Source: Candidatus Latescibacterota bacterium
Lineage (GTDB): Bacteria; Latescibacterota; UBA2968; GCA-2709665
Assembly: GCA_012271065.1 (NCBI GenBank)
Contig: JAAXHE010000205.1
Span: forward strand, 1-28,901
Direction of reading: 5' to 3'
Length of the DNA: 28,901 nt
Shown: in pieces, positions 16,649 through 25,018 of the stretch
Layout of the letters: each line of letters begins with the position of its first letter
How positions within the stretch are numbered: the stretch's first letter is position 1
Translations under genes and position numbers: made by a program
Notes under the pieces: model-generated
What the model was told of the DNA's origin: nothing
Database searches by the model: none
Seen by the model: only the letters and a program-made list of their open reading frames with translations

Positions 16649-17647
16649 TTACAGCCTGTCTTTGGACAGGGTCGCGACGGCGATGTGCATCCCCTCGCCG
16701 TTGTCCCCACCCTCGAACAGATTGAAATTTGTCTTCAGATTGCACCCCGCGTAATACAGCCGCAACGTGTCACCGACCTCCACCACGCATGGCGTCGAGA
16801 CCGTCTTCCAGTCAAAACGACCCAGGTCACGAGATGCGGCAAATGCGGGGGTCTCGTGGTTCAGCGTCCAGGTAACGCCATCGTCCGATGTGTCGCAGAA
16901 GATCTCGTGGTAGACCATATTCATCGGATCATCCCTCTCTTTCAGATGGCCGATATGCCACATGTACCAGGTCCCGTTGATCCTGTGGACTTCCGGATAG
17001 ACGCAGGACCTCGTGTTTCCGGTTGCCTCAACGGCATGCGGCTCAAGCCGGGACCAGGCGATGCCATCTTCCGACGAGTACTCATACACATAGCCATAGG
17101 CCGTTTCCCAGGAGTCGTCGGGGTTTGGACTGGCATTGAGCCACATGCGGTATCGGCCGCCTTCCTTATGCACGCATGGCGCCCTGCATTCATGGATCAG
17201 GGGTTCCTGCCGGAATTCCCAGTGTAGTCCGTCCCGGCTGGTCGCATACCCCATGGCCGAACTGATGTTCTTCGCCAGGATACCGTCGTCCCGGTATTCC
17301 ACGTGGGTCGTGCTTCCGAACCACATCTTGTAAACCTGCGCGTCCTCGTCGAACAACACCCAGGGGGTGTGCAGACTCTGGCCCCATGAAAGCCGGTCGG
17401 CCGTCAGAATGGGATTCTCCGGGTGCAGGGTCCACTCAAAGCCGTCGTCCGATTCCGCGTATCCGATACACGTCCTGTACAACGTGGGCCGCACCTCCGA
17501 ACCGGTAAACCACATTCGGTACTTACCCTGCGCGTAGATGACGCGCGGGCAGTAGATGTTGCATTTCATCCACGGCTGGGGCGGCGGCGAATTGCTGAAG
17601 ATGGGCGTGTCCGGTCTTTCCCAGGGTTGTGATTGTAATAGTGGCAT
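16649..17647 (-). CDS. Five-bladed beta-propeller, glycosidase-like (GH43/GH32/GH130 type)
   Basis: A 332-residue protein built of five repeats. Each has an aromatic strand (Tyr-Arg-Met-Trp-Phe-Thr-Gly, Tyr-Lys-Met-Trp-Phe-Gly-Ser, Tyr-Arg-Met-Trp-Leu-Asn, Trp-Tyr-Met-Trp-His-Ile-Gly, Leu-Arg-Leu-Tyr-Tyr-Ala-Gly), most followed by a Ser-x-Asp-Gly-x-x-Trp hairpin. This is the signature of five-bladed glycosidase propellers of the GH43, GH32/68 and GH130 kind. No catalytic triad can be named from the sequence. There is no signal peptide. Three Met codons stand in a row at the start; the third (17647) is preferred because GGAGG lies exactly 7 nt upstream. It follows the DUF2283 gene by 22 bp, so it may share the toxin-antitoxin-like promoter. 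Confidence 0.75.
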   Translation of the reverse strand: MPLLQSQPWERPDTPIFSNSPPPQPWMKCNIYCPRVIYAQGKYRMWFTGSEVRPTLYRTCIGYAESDDGFEWTLHPENPILTADRLSWGQSLHTPWVLFDEDAQVYKMWFGSTTHVEYRDDGILAKNISSAMGYATSRDGLHWEFRQEPLIHECRAPCVHKEGGRYRMWLNASPNPDDSWETAYGYVYEYSSEDGIAWSRLEPHAVEATGNTRSCVYPEVHRINGTWYMWHIGHLKERDDPMNMVYHEIFCDTSDDGVTWTLNHETPAFAASRDLGRFDWKTVSTPCVVEVGDTLRLYYAGCNLKTNFNLFEGGDNGEGMHIAVATLSKDRL

Positions 17648-17669
17648 CATCATTCCTCCCAGGTTTCGA

Positions 17670-18095
17670 CTAATCTTCTGTAACACCCACTCGTCCGGCG
17701 ACACCGGCGGGGCCGCGCCTGCCGGGTATCACCTCGACAGGTGTGGGAATCAGCCACTCTCCTCCAGACTTCGTCGCTCCCCTGACGCGGCCATCGCGGG
17801 CAAGCTTCCGAATTCTGCGTTCCGAGACGCCCAGTCGAATTGAAGCCTGCCGGACCGTGAGGTTGGCGACGTCGTCCGCCGGGGCTTCGGACGTCAATTC
17901 GAACTCGACGGGACTCGGCTGCTTGAGTGTACTGAAGTCGTGGATCAGGAAACCGATAACCTCTCCGTCGTCGTTCAGCCGTTTGAGGACGCGCTCGTCG
18001 TCGGTCGAACTGAAGTACCCCTCCCTGAACGCCCACAAGACCTCCAGCATGTCCCCATCCTCGTCGTACCAGACAGACACTGTCTCGTTGGCCAT
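17670..18095 (-). CDS. DUF2283 domain fused to excisionase-type HTH (antitoxin-like)
   Basis: A 141-residue two-domain protein. Residues about 1-55 are DUF2283-like (Tyr-Asp-Glu-Asp-Gly-Asp-Met-Leu-Glu-Val-Leu-Trp, then Asp-Gly-Glu-Val-Ile-Gly-Phe). Residues about 75-130 are a MerR/excisionase-type helix-turn-helix (Leu-Thr-Val-Arg-Gln-Ala-Ser-Ile-Arg-Leu-Gly-Val-Ser, then Arg-Arg-Ile-Arg-Lys-Leu-Ala-Arg-Asp-Gly-Arg). DUF2283 proteins commonly follow a small PBECR-like gene, as here. The added DNA-binding domain suggests autoregulation through the palindrome at 18425-18447 (inference). The start at ATG 18095 follows the toxin stop by 2 bp, with AAAGGA inside the toxin end, so translation is coupled. 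The frame is open further to 18176, but that part overlaps the toxin gene. Confidence 0.75.
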   Translation of the reverse strand: MANETVSVWYDEDGDMLEVLWAFREGYFSSTDDERVLKRLNDDGEVIGFLIHDFSTLKQPSPVEFELTSEAPADDVANLTVRQASIRLGVSERRIRKLARDGRVRGATKSGGEWLIPTPVEVIPGRRGPAGVAGRVGVTED

Positions 18096-18097
18096 AT

Positions 18098-18391
18098 TCA
18101 ATTTCCTTTGATTTTCCGGGCGAGATAGGCGGTGAGGATTAAAGAGTAGCTCGTCCCTCTCTTCACGACCAGGCAAATGTAGCGGTTCCTGCCCCGCAGA
18201 TCCGGATAGAGCCGGTAGTAGAGCTGCACCGTCCGGCTGGATCTGGAGGGCCTCACCACGTCGGGTCTGGCAAGGGTTTCGCTGAACCGGTGCATCTGAA
18301 AAGCCATTTCGGGATGCCTCTTCATGAGGTGCCGGAGCCTCTCGTCGGTAAGCCGAACCTCGTTTCCACGCTCATCTTTGAATCTCCGCAC
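18098..18391 (-). CDS. PBECR-like small nuclease-fold protein (putative toxin)
   Basis: A 97-residue basic protein resembling the small PBECR/RelE-like proteins widely found next to DUF2283 genes. It has an Arg-Leu-Thr-Asp-Glu-Arg-Leu start (about 13-19), Leu-Met-Lys-Arg-His-Pro-Glu-Met (22-29), a central Leu-Ala-Arg-Pro-Asp-Val-Val, and a Tyr-Leu-Ala-Arg-Lys-Ile-Lys end. In the PBECR superfamily such folds cleave RNA or act as barnase-like toxins, but activity for this subgroup is unproven. It is the first gene of a two-gene module with the antitoxin-like gene 2 bp downstream. The start is a GTG with GGGAG 6 nt upstream. A promoter-palindrome lies 34 bp further upstream. Confidence 0.7.
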   Translation of the reverse strand: MRRFKDERGNEVRLTDERLRHLMKRHPEMAFQMHRFSETLARPDVVRPSRSSRTVQLYYRLYPDLRGRNRYICLVVKRGTSYSLILTAYLARKIKGN

Positions 18392-18424
18392 AACGGTCTC
18401 CCACCATCAGATACCATACCGTAA

Positions 18425-18454
18425 ACTATACCGAAATCCGGCATAGTGCAACAA
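18425..18454 (-). promoter_or_regulatory. Promoter with overlapping operator-like palindrome
   Basis: A 23-bp imperfect palindrome (18425-18447, arms matching 8 of 9) covers the minus-strand -10 TATAGT (18425-18430). Possible -35 elements are TTGTTG (18449-18454, 18-bp spacer) or TTGCAC (15-bp spacer). A protein bound here would block transcription of the PBECR/DUF2283-HTH pair. Confidence 0.5.
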
Positions 18455-18521
18455 AAAACCGTATTGAATCCGATGTCCAGCCAGTTCAAAATAGATTGAA
18501 ATCGAAGTGCAACCCTTCTGT

Positions 18522-20720
18522 TCACTTCTCGGGTTCGGCAAAGCAAAACAGTTGCCCGTCATACGCGCCCACGCAAAACCCGTCTTCGGTCAGACACGGC
18601 GCGGCTGTGATGGGGGAACCGAGGGTGGTACGGCTGACGCAGTTGCCGGTCCGCGCGTTCAGGATGTAAACGCAACCGTCACCGCCACAGATGAGCAGAC
18701 CGTCCCCATAGATGACCGGCGGCGCGAGAATGGATCGGACATCGCGGCGGGCCGGGACCATGTCCATCAGGTCATCGCCCGTTCGAAAGCGCCACAACAA
18801 CGCGCCCGATTGGAGTTCGAAACAGAGTGCCTCGCCGTCCGGCGTGGTCGCGTACAACCGGTCATCCCGCACCGCGAGCCCGGTGGGATACCTCGACGGA
18901 AGCACGGCCCTGTTCCACACGACCTCGCCCGTTCTGGCGCCAAGGACCGCCAGTTGCGCGGGCTCGCCCCCATACCAGTGAAGAGCCGGGGCGCCGCTGC
19001 CGGTGACCACGAGGCCGCCGTCCACCACGGGCCGGGCGTAGGGATTCTCGACGCCCAGGGTCCGTTCCCAGACCCCCTTCCCGTTACGTCTGTCCAACGC
19101 CATCAATCCACGGCGCTGGACGAGCAGAATGAGCAGGTCGCCGAAGACCCGCGGGCTCGCGTAGCACGGCCAGCCATCGCCGCCTTCAAGCGACGCGTAC
19201 CACTGCCGTTCGCCGGTTGTCAGATCGTACGCCCCATAGCCGGACTTGCCGCCTGCGTACACCGTCTCGTCGGCAATGACCGGAGAAGCATAGACCCAGC
19301 GTTCCGGAAAACCGGGCAGATCGGCCGTCCAGCGAACGCATCCCGATTCCGTTTCGATGACGTACAATCGCCCGGCAACGGACACCGCCGCGGACAAATC
19401 AGTCTCATCGTCTGCGGAGCCTGACGCGAGGGTGATCGCCACGCTGTTCTTGACGGCTGTGTCCGTAGATGCGCGCCACAATAGCGCGCCGTTTCGAGCG
19501 TCGACACACGCGACGCCGTTTTGTCCGGGATAGCCTTCGTCCGCCAGGCTCGCGAGGATCCGATCGCCGGAACGCACCGGCGCCGCCCGGTGCAGCCCCA
19601 CCGGAAGGCGATGCGTCCAGAGCAACCGCAGGCCAATGCCCGTCTTATCGAGCGGGATCGACTCGTTTTCACGGCGCGGCGGCGGGCTCGCGGCCCGTGC
19701 AAGGGGCCTGAGCCGGAACTCGAAGCCCTCCTCCCGAAATTCTACGAGCCGATATCCCCGCGGTCGTATGTCGAGGCCGCCGAAACAGAGCGGCGGAACC
19801 GCCGCAACGACCATCCCGTCCCGGGTGAACACCTTGCTGGAGTGCCAATGCCCATGCAGGACCAGCTTTACCCGGTACCGGCTCAAAGCGTTCAGGAAAG
19901 GAATGGACGGCGGCTTGTGAAGGAAGACGACGATTTTGCGATCGCCGGGCTGCTGCGCCAGATCCGCCCACAACCAGTCTCCCTTACGCTTCCGGTCCAC
20001 CTGCGGGTAGAAATTATCCTCGTTCGGATAGAGGACGAAATGCCACCGCCCGCGATCGAAACTGTAAAACGGGGGGCCGAGTACCTGTTCATAGTTGCGC
20101 GTGAATGGTTCACCTTCTCGCTGCTTCAGGATCTCCTCGATCTTCGCGTATTCCCTCCTGTGTTTCAATGCGACGAGCTCGTCGACCGTCAGATCGCCGA
20201 AGCGCTCGTGGTTTCCGTCGTGCCCGCCGAACATGGGCAACACGGGCGTCGAAACGCTCTCGATGGCGCGGTGAAACTGGTCAAGTTCCTCCAGCGTCCC
20301 CCAGTCCGTCAGGTCCCCGCTCGCAACGATCAGGTCGGGGTTGGCTTCCCGTTCAAGTTGTCGCAAATCCTGCGACAAGGTTTCGCCCTGAATCCGGCCT
20401 TCGTCCAGTACCACGTGGGTATCGCTGATATGCGCCATTGAGAAGGTACGTCGGGCTGCATCCTGCAGCCTCTCGAGTTCGAAATCGACGTCGCGCTGTT
20501 CGCGGGTCCACCCAATCGTCGAACGATAGAATCGCTCACCGGGCCGGAAGCCGTCCGGAACCGTCACGAAAACGAACCGGCGCCCGCCCGGCGAGATCTC
20601 CAGCGCGTAGCGACCCGCCGCGTCCGTCCGCACCACGTGCTCCCCGTTGGAAACGGGGACATTTTCAATTGCGCGGCCCGAGGAAGCGTCGCGGACCTGG
20701 CCTTCGATGGGAATTGTCAT
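18522..20720 (-). CDS. Metallophosphatase fused to PQQ-type beta-propeller
   Basis: A 732-residue three-part protein. Residues 1-80 form a carboxypeptidase-regulatory-like beta domain (Gly-x-Val-x-Asp then Thr-Asp-x-x-Gly-x-Tyr). Residues 92-340 are a calcineurin-like phosphoesterase with Asp100-x-His102, Gly135-Asp136, a Gly-His-Asp-Gly-Asn-His stretch (166-171), His268, and Gly-His-x-His (290-293); all metal ligands appear present. Residues about 365-732 are PQQ-like propeller repeats (Ala-x-x-Gly-x-x-x-Trp type). The phosphatase could act on phosphodiesters or sugar phosphates. PQQ-type propellers usually act outside the cytoplasm, yet no signal peptide is visible. The ATG is preceded by AGGGGG. 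No close operon partner: 193 bp from the GYD gene and over 130 bp from the toxin gene. Confidence 0.82.
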   Translation of the reverse strand: MTIPIEGQVRDASSGRAIENVPVSNGEHVVRTDAAGRYALEISPGGRRFVFVTVPDGFRPGERFYRSTIGWTREQRDVDFELERLQDAARRTFSMAHISDTHVVLDEGRIQGETLSQDLRQLEREANPDLIVASGDLTDWGTLEELDQFHRAIESVSTPVLPMFGGHDGNHERFGDLTVDELVALKHRREYAKIEEILKQREGEPFTRNYEQVLGPPFYSFDRGRWHFVLYPNEDNFYPQVDRKRKGDWLWADLAQQPGDRKIVVFLHKPPSIPFLNALSRYRVKLVLHGHWHSSKVFTRDGMVVAAVPPLCFGGLDIRPRGYRLVEFREEGFEFRLRPLARAASPPPRRENESIPLDKTGIGLRLLWTHRLPVGLHRAAPVRSGDRILASLADEGYPGQNGVACVDARNGALLWRASTDTAVKNSVAITLASGSADDETDLSAAVSVAGRLYVIETESGCVRWTADLPGFPERWVYASPVIADETVYAGGKSGYGAYDLTTGERQWYASLEGGDGWPCYASPRVFGDLLILLVQRRGLMALDRRNGKGVWERTLGVENPYARPVVDGGLVVTGSGAPALHWYGGEPAQLAVLGARTGEVVWNRAVLPSRYPTGLAVRDDRLYATTPDGEALCFELQSGALLWRFRTGDDLMDMVPARRDVRSILAPPVIYGDGLLICGGDGCVYILNARTGNCVSRTTLGSPITAAPCLTEDGFCVGAYDGQLFCFAEPEK

Positions 20721-20913
20721 TGATCAAACCCCCTGAAATCCCGCGGATTGAACACGAAACAGGCCCCTTCTCCGCTGCGAAAAGGGACCCGTATAGGCAA
20801 ATCTATCCGGTGAATCGACCGATCATTGTCGGTTCGGCGTTCGGCACTCATCGACGCCTCCACGATTTCCGTGCCGGCTTCCGGTTATCCTGTTTTGGTG
20901 AGGCTTTGCCCGA

Positions 20914-21234
20914 TCACTCGCCAGGCAGGCGGTACGATACGCTCTTGTTCACCGCTTCGTCGATGGTCTCCGGCGATATCAGGACCGTCGTGGAGACTTC
21001 GAGAGCGCCCGCCGCGGCGATATTGAGGGCGAGGGCTGCAGCAGTGGCTTCATCGGGAATCTCCGCGAGCAGGATGAGGTCGTCATCGCCCATCGCGTAG
21101 TAGAAGCCCTCCAGCTTGCCGCCCATCCCTTCGATGGTCTGCCTCAAAGCTTCCCGCCGTCCCGTGCCTCCCTCTCTGAGCAGGCCCTCAAGACCCGACC
21201 GCGTGTACCTGGTGCGGAACATGTAATTGGCCAT
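20914..21234 (-). CDS. GYD domain protein
   Basis: A 106-residue protein of the GYD type: a ferredoxin-like fold with Phe-Arg-Thr-Arg-Tyr-Thr at the start, Gly-Gly-Lys-Leu-Glu-Gly-Phe-Tyr-Tyr-Ala-Met-Gly-Asp-Asp-Asp, and a C-terminal Glu-Thr-Ile-Asp-Glu-Ala. The domain is common, often single-gene, and of unknown function. I choose ATG 21234 because a full AGGAGG lies 7 nt upstream; the frame extends to 21291 but has no ribosome site there. It is preceded by a 272-bp gap from the restriction gene ending at 21507, in which I see nothing coding. Confidence 0.85.
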   Translation of the reverse strand: MANYMFRTRYTRSGLEGLLREGGTGRREALRQTIEGMGGKLEGFYYAMGDDDLILLAEIPDEATAAALALNIAAAGALEVSTTVLISPETIDEAVNKSVSYRLPGE

Positions 21235-21506
21235 GGTTCTACCTCCTGTCAGGTGGTGTAGAGTTATCCCCGTCGCCGCAAAGTTGGCCAAAAATGCAGA
21301 TACGGTCCGAAGAAGATTTCGTAGAATTGCGACAGTGGCTTATTTACAATGACGATGGCAGAACACCAGCCGCTGCGTACAGCTGTTTCCGGCTATCGGT
21401 CTTCGCCTAATATGGGAAACAATCGAGGTGAAGTAAAGAGCTGTATTTTATCAGAGCGCAGGGGGATGTCGCAAGGATGAGCAGATCAGTAGGGGGAGTG
21501 ATCGCT

Positions 21507-24506
21507 TCACACGTTGGCCGGCTGGCGGTAAGTGGAACGAAAGTTGGTCTCGGATAGCCAATTCCTGAATGACTCGTTGTCGCTGAACTGTTTGAACAAT
21601 TCGGCGTGATCGGATAACAGTGCGGTCACGGCTCTCTCAAGCGCCTTGTCGTGTTCGATCCGGGCGTTCTGCCTGTCAGAGTTTTCCATAGCGTTCCGAT
21701 AGGCCGTGTCGGCGGCCACCTTCGCCGGTAACTCTTCGGTGATGACTTTACCAATCTTGTCTCCATCTTTCCATTCGATGTTCCCGAACAGATCGTTGAA
21801 CGTCCTCAGAATGTTGCTGAGGTGGTCAATTTCAAGCTCGGGCTTATCTGTCCCGCCACCGGCCGGCACGGGATCGATTTCCGCGTTCTCGTCTGCGAGC
21901 GCGATCTTCATCGTCGCCTGGACTTCGACGCGGTAGCTATCCATGTCGATCGCGTCAAGGATGCCCTTCGAGAGGTCCTCTTCGACCGGAGGCGGCAGCT
22001 TCGGAATCAGAAAATTCAGGAATATTGAAAGCATTTCCCATTCCATATTGGAATAAGGAAGAATTGGCGCCAGGAACGCGTAGGTTCGGGAAAAAGCCTT
22101 TGCGTGGCCCTTGAATTCGACCTGTCCATCCTCGTCCAGTTCGGACCGATACACCGCTACGCACACATCCAGAATCGCATCTAACCGGTCCCTTTCCGCA
22201 CCGTCCAAGTATAACGAGACCAGCTCCTCCACCTGGACCCAACCATATACCTGATACCCGTCCAGGCTCGCCTTCAGGTCGTGCAGTTTGTCAGGATCCG
22301 TCTCTTCGGCCAGGATCGTGGTCCGGTAGTAGTCTTCGAACGCCACCCTGATTTCATCCGCGTCGTTCATGAAATCCAGCACAAACGTGTCGTGCTTCAG
22401 GGGATGTGCACGGTTCAGGCGCGAAAGGGTCTGCACAGCCTTGATTCCGGCGAGGACCTTGTCCACGTACATAGTATGCAAGAGTGGCTCGTCGTACCCC
22501 GTCTGGAATTTATCGGCACAGATCAGAAATCGATGCGGGTCTTTTTGAATCATGTCGGCGATCTGACCGGACGGAAATCCGTTCAGCGACGCCTCGGTGA
22601 CTTTGCGGCCGCCGTACTCATGTTCTCCCGAGAATGCGACAATCGCTCGATACGGACTCTTACGTTCCTCCAGATAGTCCTGAAAGGCGTGAAAGTACTG
22701 GATTGCGCGCTCGATTCCGCTGGTAACCACCATCGCACGGGCCTGTCCCCCGATCTTCTGTCTCGCGATAACCTGATCGTGAAAGTGATCGACCATGATC
22801 TCCGCCTTCTGGCGTACGGCGTGATCGTGAGATTCGACGTATCGGCGGAGCTTTCTTTGCGCCTTCCGTGTGTCAAAGAGAGGATCGTCAGGAATCTTCT
22901 TCATCAGTCGGTAGTAACTTGCGACCGGCGTGTAGTGGGTCAGCACGTCCAGGATGAACCCTTCCTGGATCGCCTGTTTCATTGTATAGCTATGGAAGGG
23001 TACGTGTCCGACGTTCGCCCCACGGTCTTCCGGGCCCCCGAATATCTCGAGTGTCTTGTTCTTTGGCGTTGCCGTAAACGCGAAATAGCTGGCATTCGAC
23101 AACATCTGTCTGGATTCCATCAACCGGTTGATCTTGTCCTCGGTCGTATCATCATCGTCGTCACCACCACCCTCTCCCAGCGCCATGGAGACAGCGGCGG
23201 ACATTTTGCCGCCCTGGCTCGAATGGGCCTCGTCGATGATGATGGCGAACCGGCGTCCCCGGTGTTCATCGCCGATCTTGTCCAGCACAAAGGGGAATTT
23301 CTGGACCGTCGTGATGATGATTTTCTTACCCAACCCCAGAAAGGCACTGAGGTCTGCGGATCTGTCCGCATGTCCGACGATGGCGCCGACCTGCGCAAAC
23401 TGCTTTACGGTGTCCCTGATCTGACGATCCAGTACGCGTCGATCGGTAACGACAATGATCGAATCGACCAGCGGGTGGTCGCCATCCTTGAGTGCGATCA
23501 TCTGATGAGCCAGCCACGCGATAGAGTTGGACTTCCCGCTGCCGGCCGAGTGCTGGATCAGATATCTTCTGCCGACCCTTGATTCCGGGATATCCGCCAG
23601 GAGTTTTCGTACGACGTCAAGTTGATGATACCGCGGCCAGATCTGCTCACGCCTAATTCGCCGGGTCCTCTCATCTCTGGTCTCTACAATCTGGGCGTAG
23701 TTCTCGATGATGTCCGTGAGCCCTTCACGAGTGAGTACCTCTTTCCACAGATAGTCCGTCTTCAATCCATTCGGATTCGGAGGATTACCGGTACCGTCGT
23801 CCCAACCCTTGTTGAACGGCAGAAACCATGACGCTTTGCCCCTGAGATGGGTACAGAAATGCACTTCGTGGTCATCGACGGCGAAGTGGACGAGACAGCG
23901 ACCGAACTCGAACAGCTTTTCGGCAGGGCTTCGGTCGCGTTTGTACTGCTCAATGGCGTCCTCGACCGTCTGCTTGGTCAGACTGTTCTTCAGTTCGAAA
24001 GTGGCTATGGGAAGGCCGTTGATGAACAGGCACAGATCGAGTGCCGGCCTGGCATTGTCCTGGCTGTATTGAAGTTGCCGGGTGACGCTGAAGCGGTTAT
24101 GCTCGTACCGGGCTTTAGCCTTCTCGTTTCCTGGCGAAGGCGCGCCATAGAAGAGGTCGATCTGGTGGCGTCCGTGCTTGATTCCTCTGCGCAACACATC
24201 GATGGCGCCGCGTTTGGCGATCTCACCCTGCAGGCGCGCCAGGAATTTCCGCCGCGTGGGGCTTTCCTGCGCAAGGTCCAGAGACTCAGCAACTTCGGTC
24301 TGCGTCAGGCTAAGAAACGTAGATAGGTGATTCAGGTCCACGCAGAATTCCCGGTCGTAGTCGTGCGGAATACCGCGAATCCAGCCTGCACTATACGTGG
24401 CGGGCCTGTCACCCGCGTCGCCCGATTCCGTCCTTTCGTCCGGGTCGCCGGCCAACGCCGCACAGATAAGGGTCTCGAGACCGCGTTCAGTGGTGTCGGT
24501 ATTCAA
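21507..24506 (-). CDS. hsdR: Type I restriction enzyme, R subunit (HsdR)
   Basis: A 999-residue motor/nuclease subunit. The N-terminal nuclease domain has Asp157, Glu171 and Lys173 (ELK) as the PD-(D/E)xK core. The ATPase has the Walker A Ala-Gly-Ser-Gly-Lys-Ser (321-326) and the Asp-Glu-Ala-His box (425-428). A second RecA-like half includes Gly-Tyr-Asp-Glu-Pro and Gln-Thr-Leu-Ser-Arg-Leu-Asn-Arg stretches. It translocates DNA and cuts unmethylated DNA with HsdM and HsdS, which are not in this window. I prefer the TTG at 24506 because it forms a 4-nt TTGA overlap with the preceding stop and gives the usual Met-Asn-Thr-Asp-Thr start; a TTG at 24521 is also open. Length is normal. Confidence 0.93.
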   Translation of the reverse strand: MNTDTTERGLETLICAALAGDPDERTESGDAGDRPATYSAGWIRGIPHDYDREFCVDLNHLSTFLSLTQTEVAESLDLAQESPTRRKFLARLQGEIAKRGAIDVLRRGIKHGRHQIDLFYGAPSPGNEKAKARYEHNRFSVTRQLQYSQDNARPALDLCLFINGLPIATFELKNSLTKQTVEDAIEQYKRDRSPAEKLFEFGRCLVHFAVDDHEVHFCTHLRGKASWFLPFNKGWDDGTGNPPNPNGLKTDYLWKEVLTREGLTDIIENYAQIVETRDERTRRIRREQIWPRYHQLDVVRKLLADIPESRVGRRYLIQHSAGSGKSNSIAWLAHQMIALKDGDHPLVDSIIVVTDRRVLDRQIRDTVKQFAQVGAIVGHADRSADLSAFLGLGKKIIITTVQKFPFVLDKIGDEHRGRRFAIIIDEAHSSQGGKMSAAVSMALGEGGGDDDDDTTEDKINRLMESRQMLSNASYFAFTATPKNKTLEIFGGPEDRGANVGHVPFHSYTMKQAIQEGFILDVLTHYTPVASYYRLMKKIPDDPLFDTRKAQRKLRRYVESHDHAVRQKAEIMVDHFHDQVIARQKIGGQARAMVVTSGIERAIQYFHAFQDYLEERKSPYRAIVAFSGEHEYGGRKVTEASLNGFPSGQIADMIQKDPHRFLICADKFQTGYDEPLLHTMYVDKVLAGIKAVQTLSRLNRAHPLKHDTFVLDFMNDADEIRVAFEDYYRTTILAEETDPDKLHDLKASLDGYQVYGWVQVEELVSLYLDGAERDRLDAILDVCVAVYRSELDEDGQVEFKGHAKAFSRTYAFLAPILPYSNMEWEMLSIFLNFLIPKLPPPVEEDLSKGILDAIDMDSYRVEVQATMKIALADENAEIDPVPAGGGTDKPELEIDHLSNILRTFNDLFGNIEWKDGDKIGKVITEELPAKVAADTAYRNAMENSDRQNARIEHDKALERAVTALLSDHAELFKQFSDNESFRNWLSETNFRSTYRQPANV

Positions 24507-25018
24507 GCAGGAGGCTCCCAACTAAAACTCGCTCCGAGATCGCGAAGCAATGCATAAGTGTCCTGATAATCGACGCCAAATTCCCGGCATACGTTAGGGA
24601 GCTTAACGTCTTTCCGGACGTTTGGTTGGAAGCGTTCATTCGTAATAATGAAGTTGCCGTTCACGACGACATAAGCTACAAGCCACCCATCGGCCTTCGT
24701 GGCGAAGGCATTCTTCGCGACGGGCGTAAACTGGGGATTACGTTGTACCCAATTCATGATCTCGGTGAAAGCTTGTACAACATCCGTTGCCGATGTGTTA
24801 ACGGGCGAGCCCGCGGTAACTCTGCGTACCCAAGATACCAAATCTTGTGGATATTCGATCTCAGCAAATACACGGTCGATAATCAAGAGTCGCCCTGAGA
24901 ACAAGAATTGTGAAAGGCAGTCCCAGAATCCTGGACATAGATCAGGCGCGTAATAGTTCCTGTGTGCAGCTATCAGGACATCGGCATCGAGCAACTCAAT
25001 GCGGTTCTGACTCGTCAT
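24503..25018 (-). CDS. DUF4411 PIN-domain protein (putative toxin)
   Basis: A 171-residue PIN-like ribonuclease candidate of the DUF4411 type. The acidic metal site is intact: Asp11-x-Asp13 in the Leu-Leu-Asp-Ala-Asp-Val-Leu start, Glu53/Glu55, Asp110 in a Lys-Ala-Asp-x-Trp-Leu-Val-Ala stretch, and Glu128. The Cys-Pro-Gly-Phe-Trp at 28-32 and Pro-Asn-Val-Cys at 141-144 are typical. It overlaps the ImmA/IrrE-type stop (ATGA, 25015-25018), and its own stop overlaps the HsdR TTG start. PIN proteins cleave RNA. In pairs with an Xre-ImmA-like protein they are candidate toxins, with the peptidase-like partner as antitoxin or regulator. That pairing is recurrent, but activity here is inferred. Confidence 0.85.
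   Translation of the reverse strand: MTSQNRIELLDADVLIAAHRNYYAPDLCPGFWDCLSQFLFSGRLLIIDRVFAEIEYPQDLVSWVRRVTAGSPVNTSATDVVQAFTEIMNWVQRNPQFTPVAKNAFATKADGWLVAYVVVNGNFIITNERFQPNVRKDVKLPNVCREFGVDYQDTYALLRDLGASFSWEPPA

Noticed and set aside
16590..16745. 52-residue longer N-terminus of the toroid protein
   Set aside because: It would overlap the preceding gene by 97 bp, reads as basic low-quality sequence, and the ATG at 16589 has AGGAG at ideal spacing.
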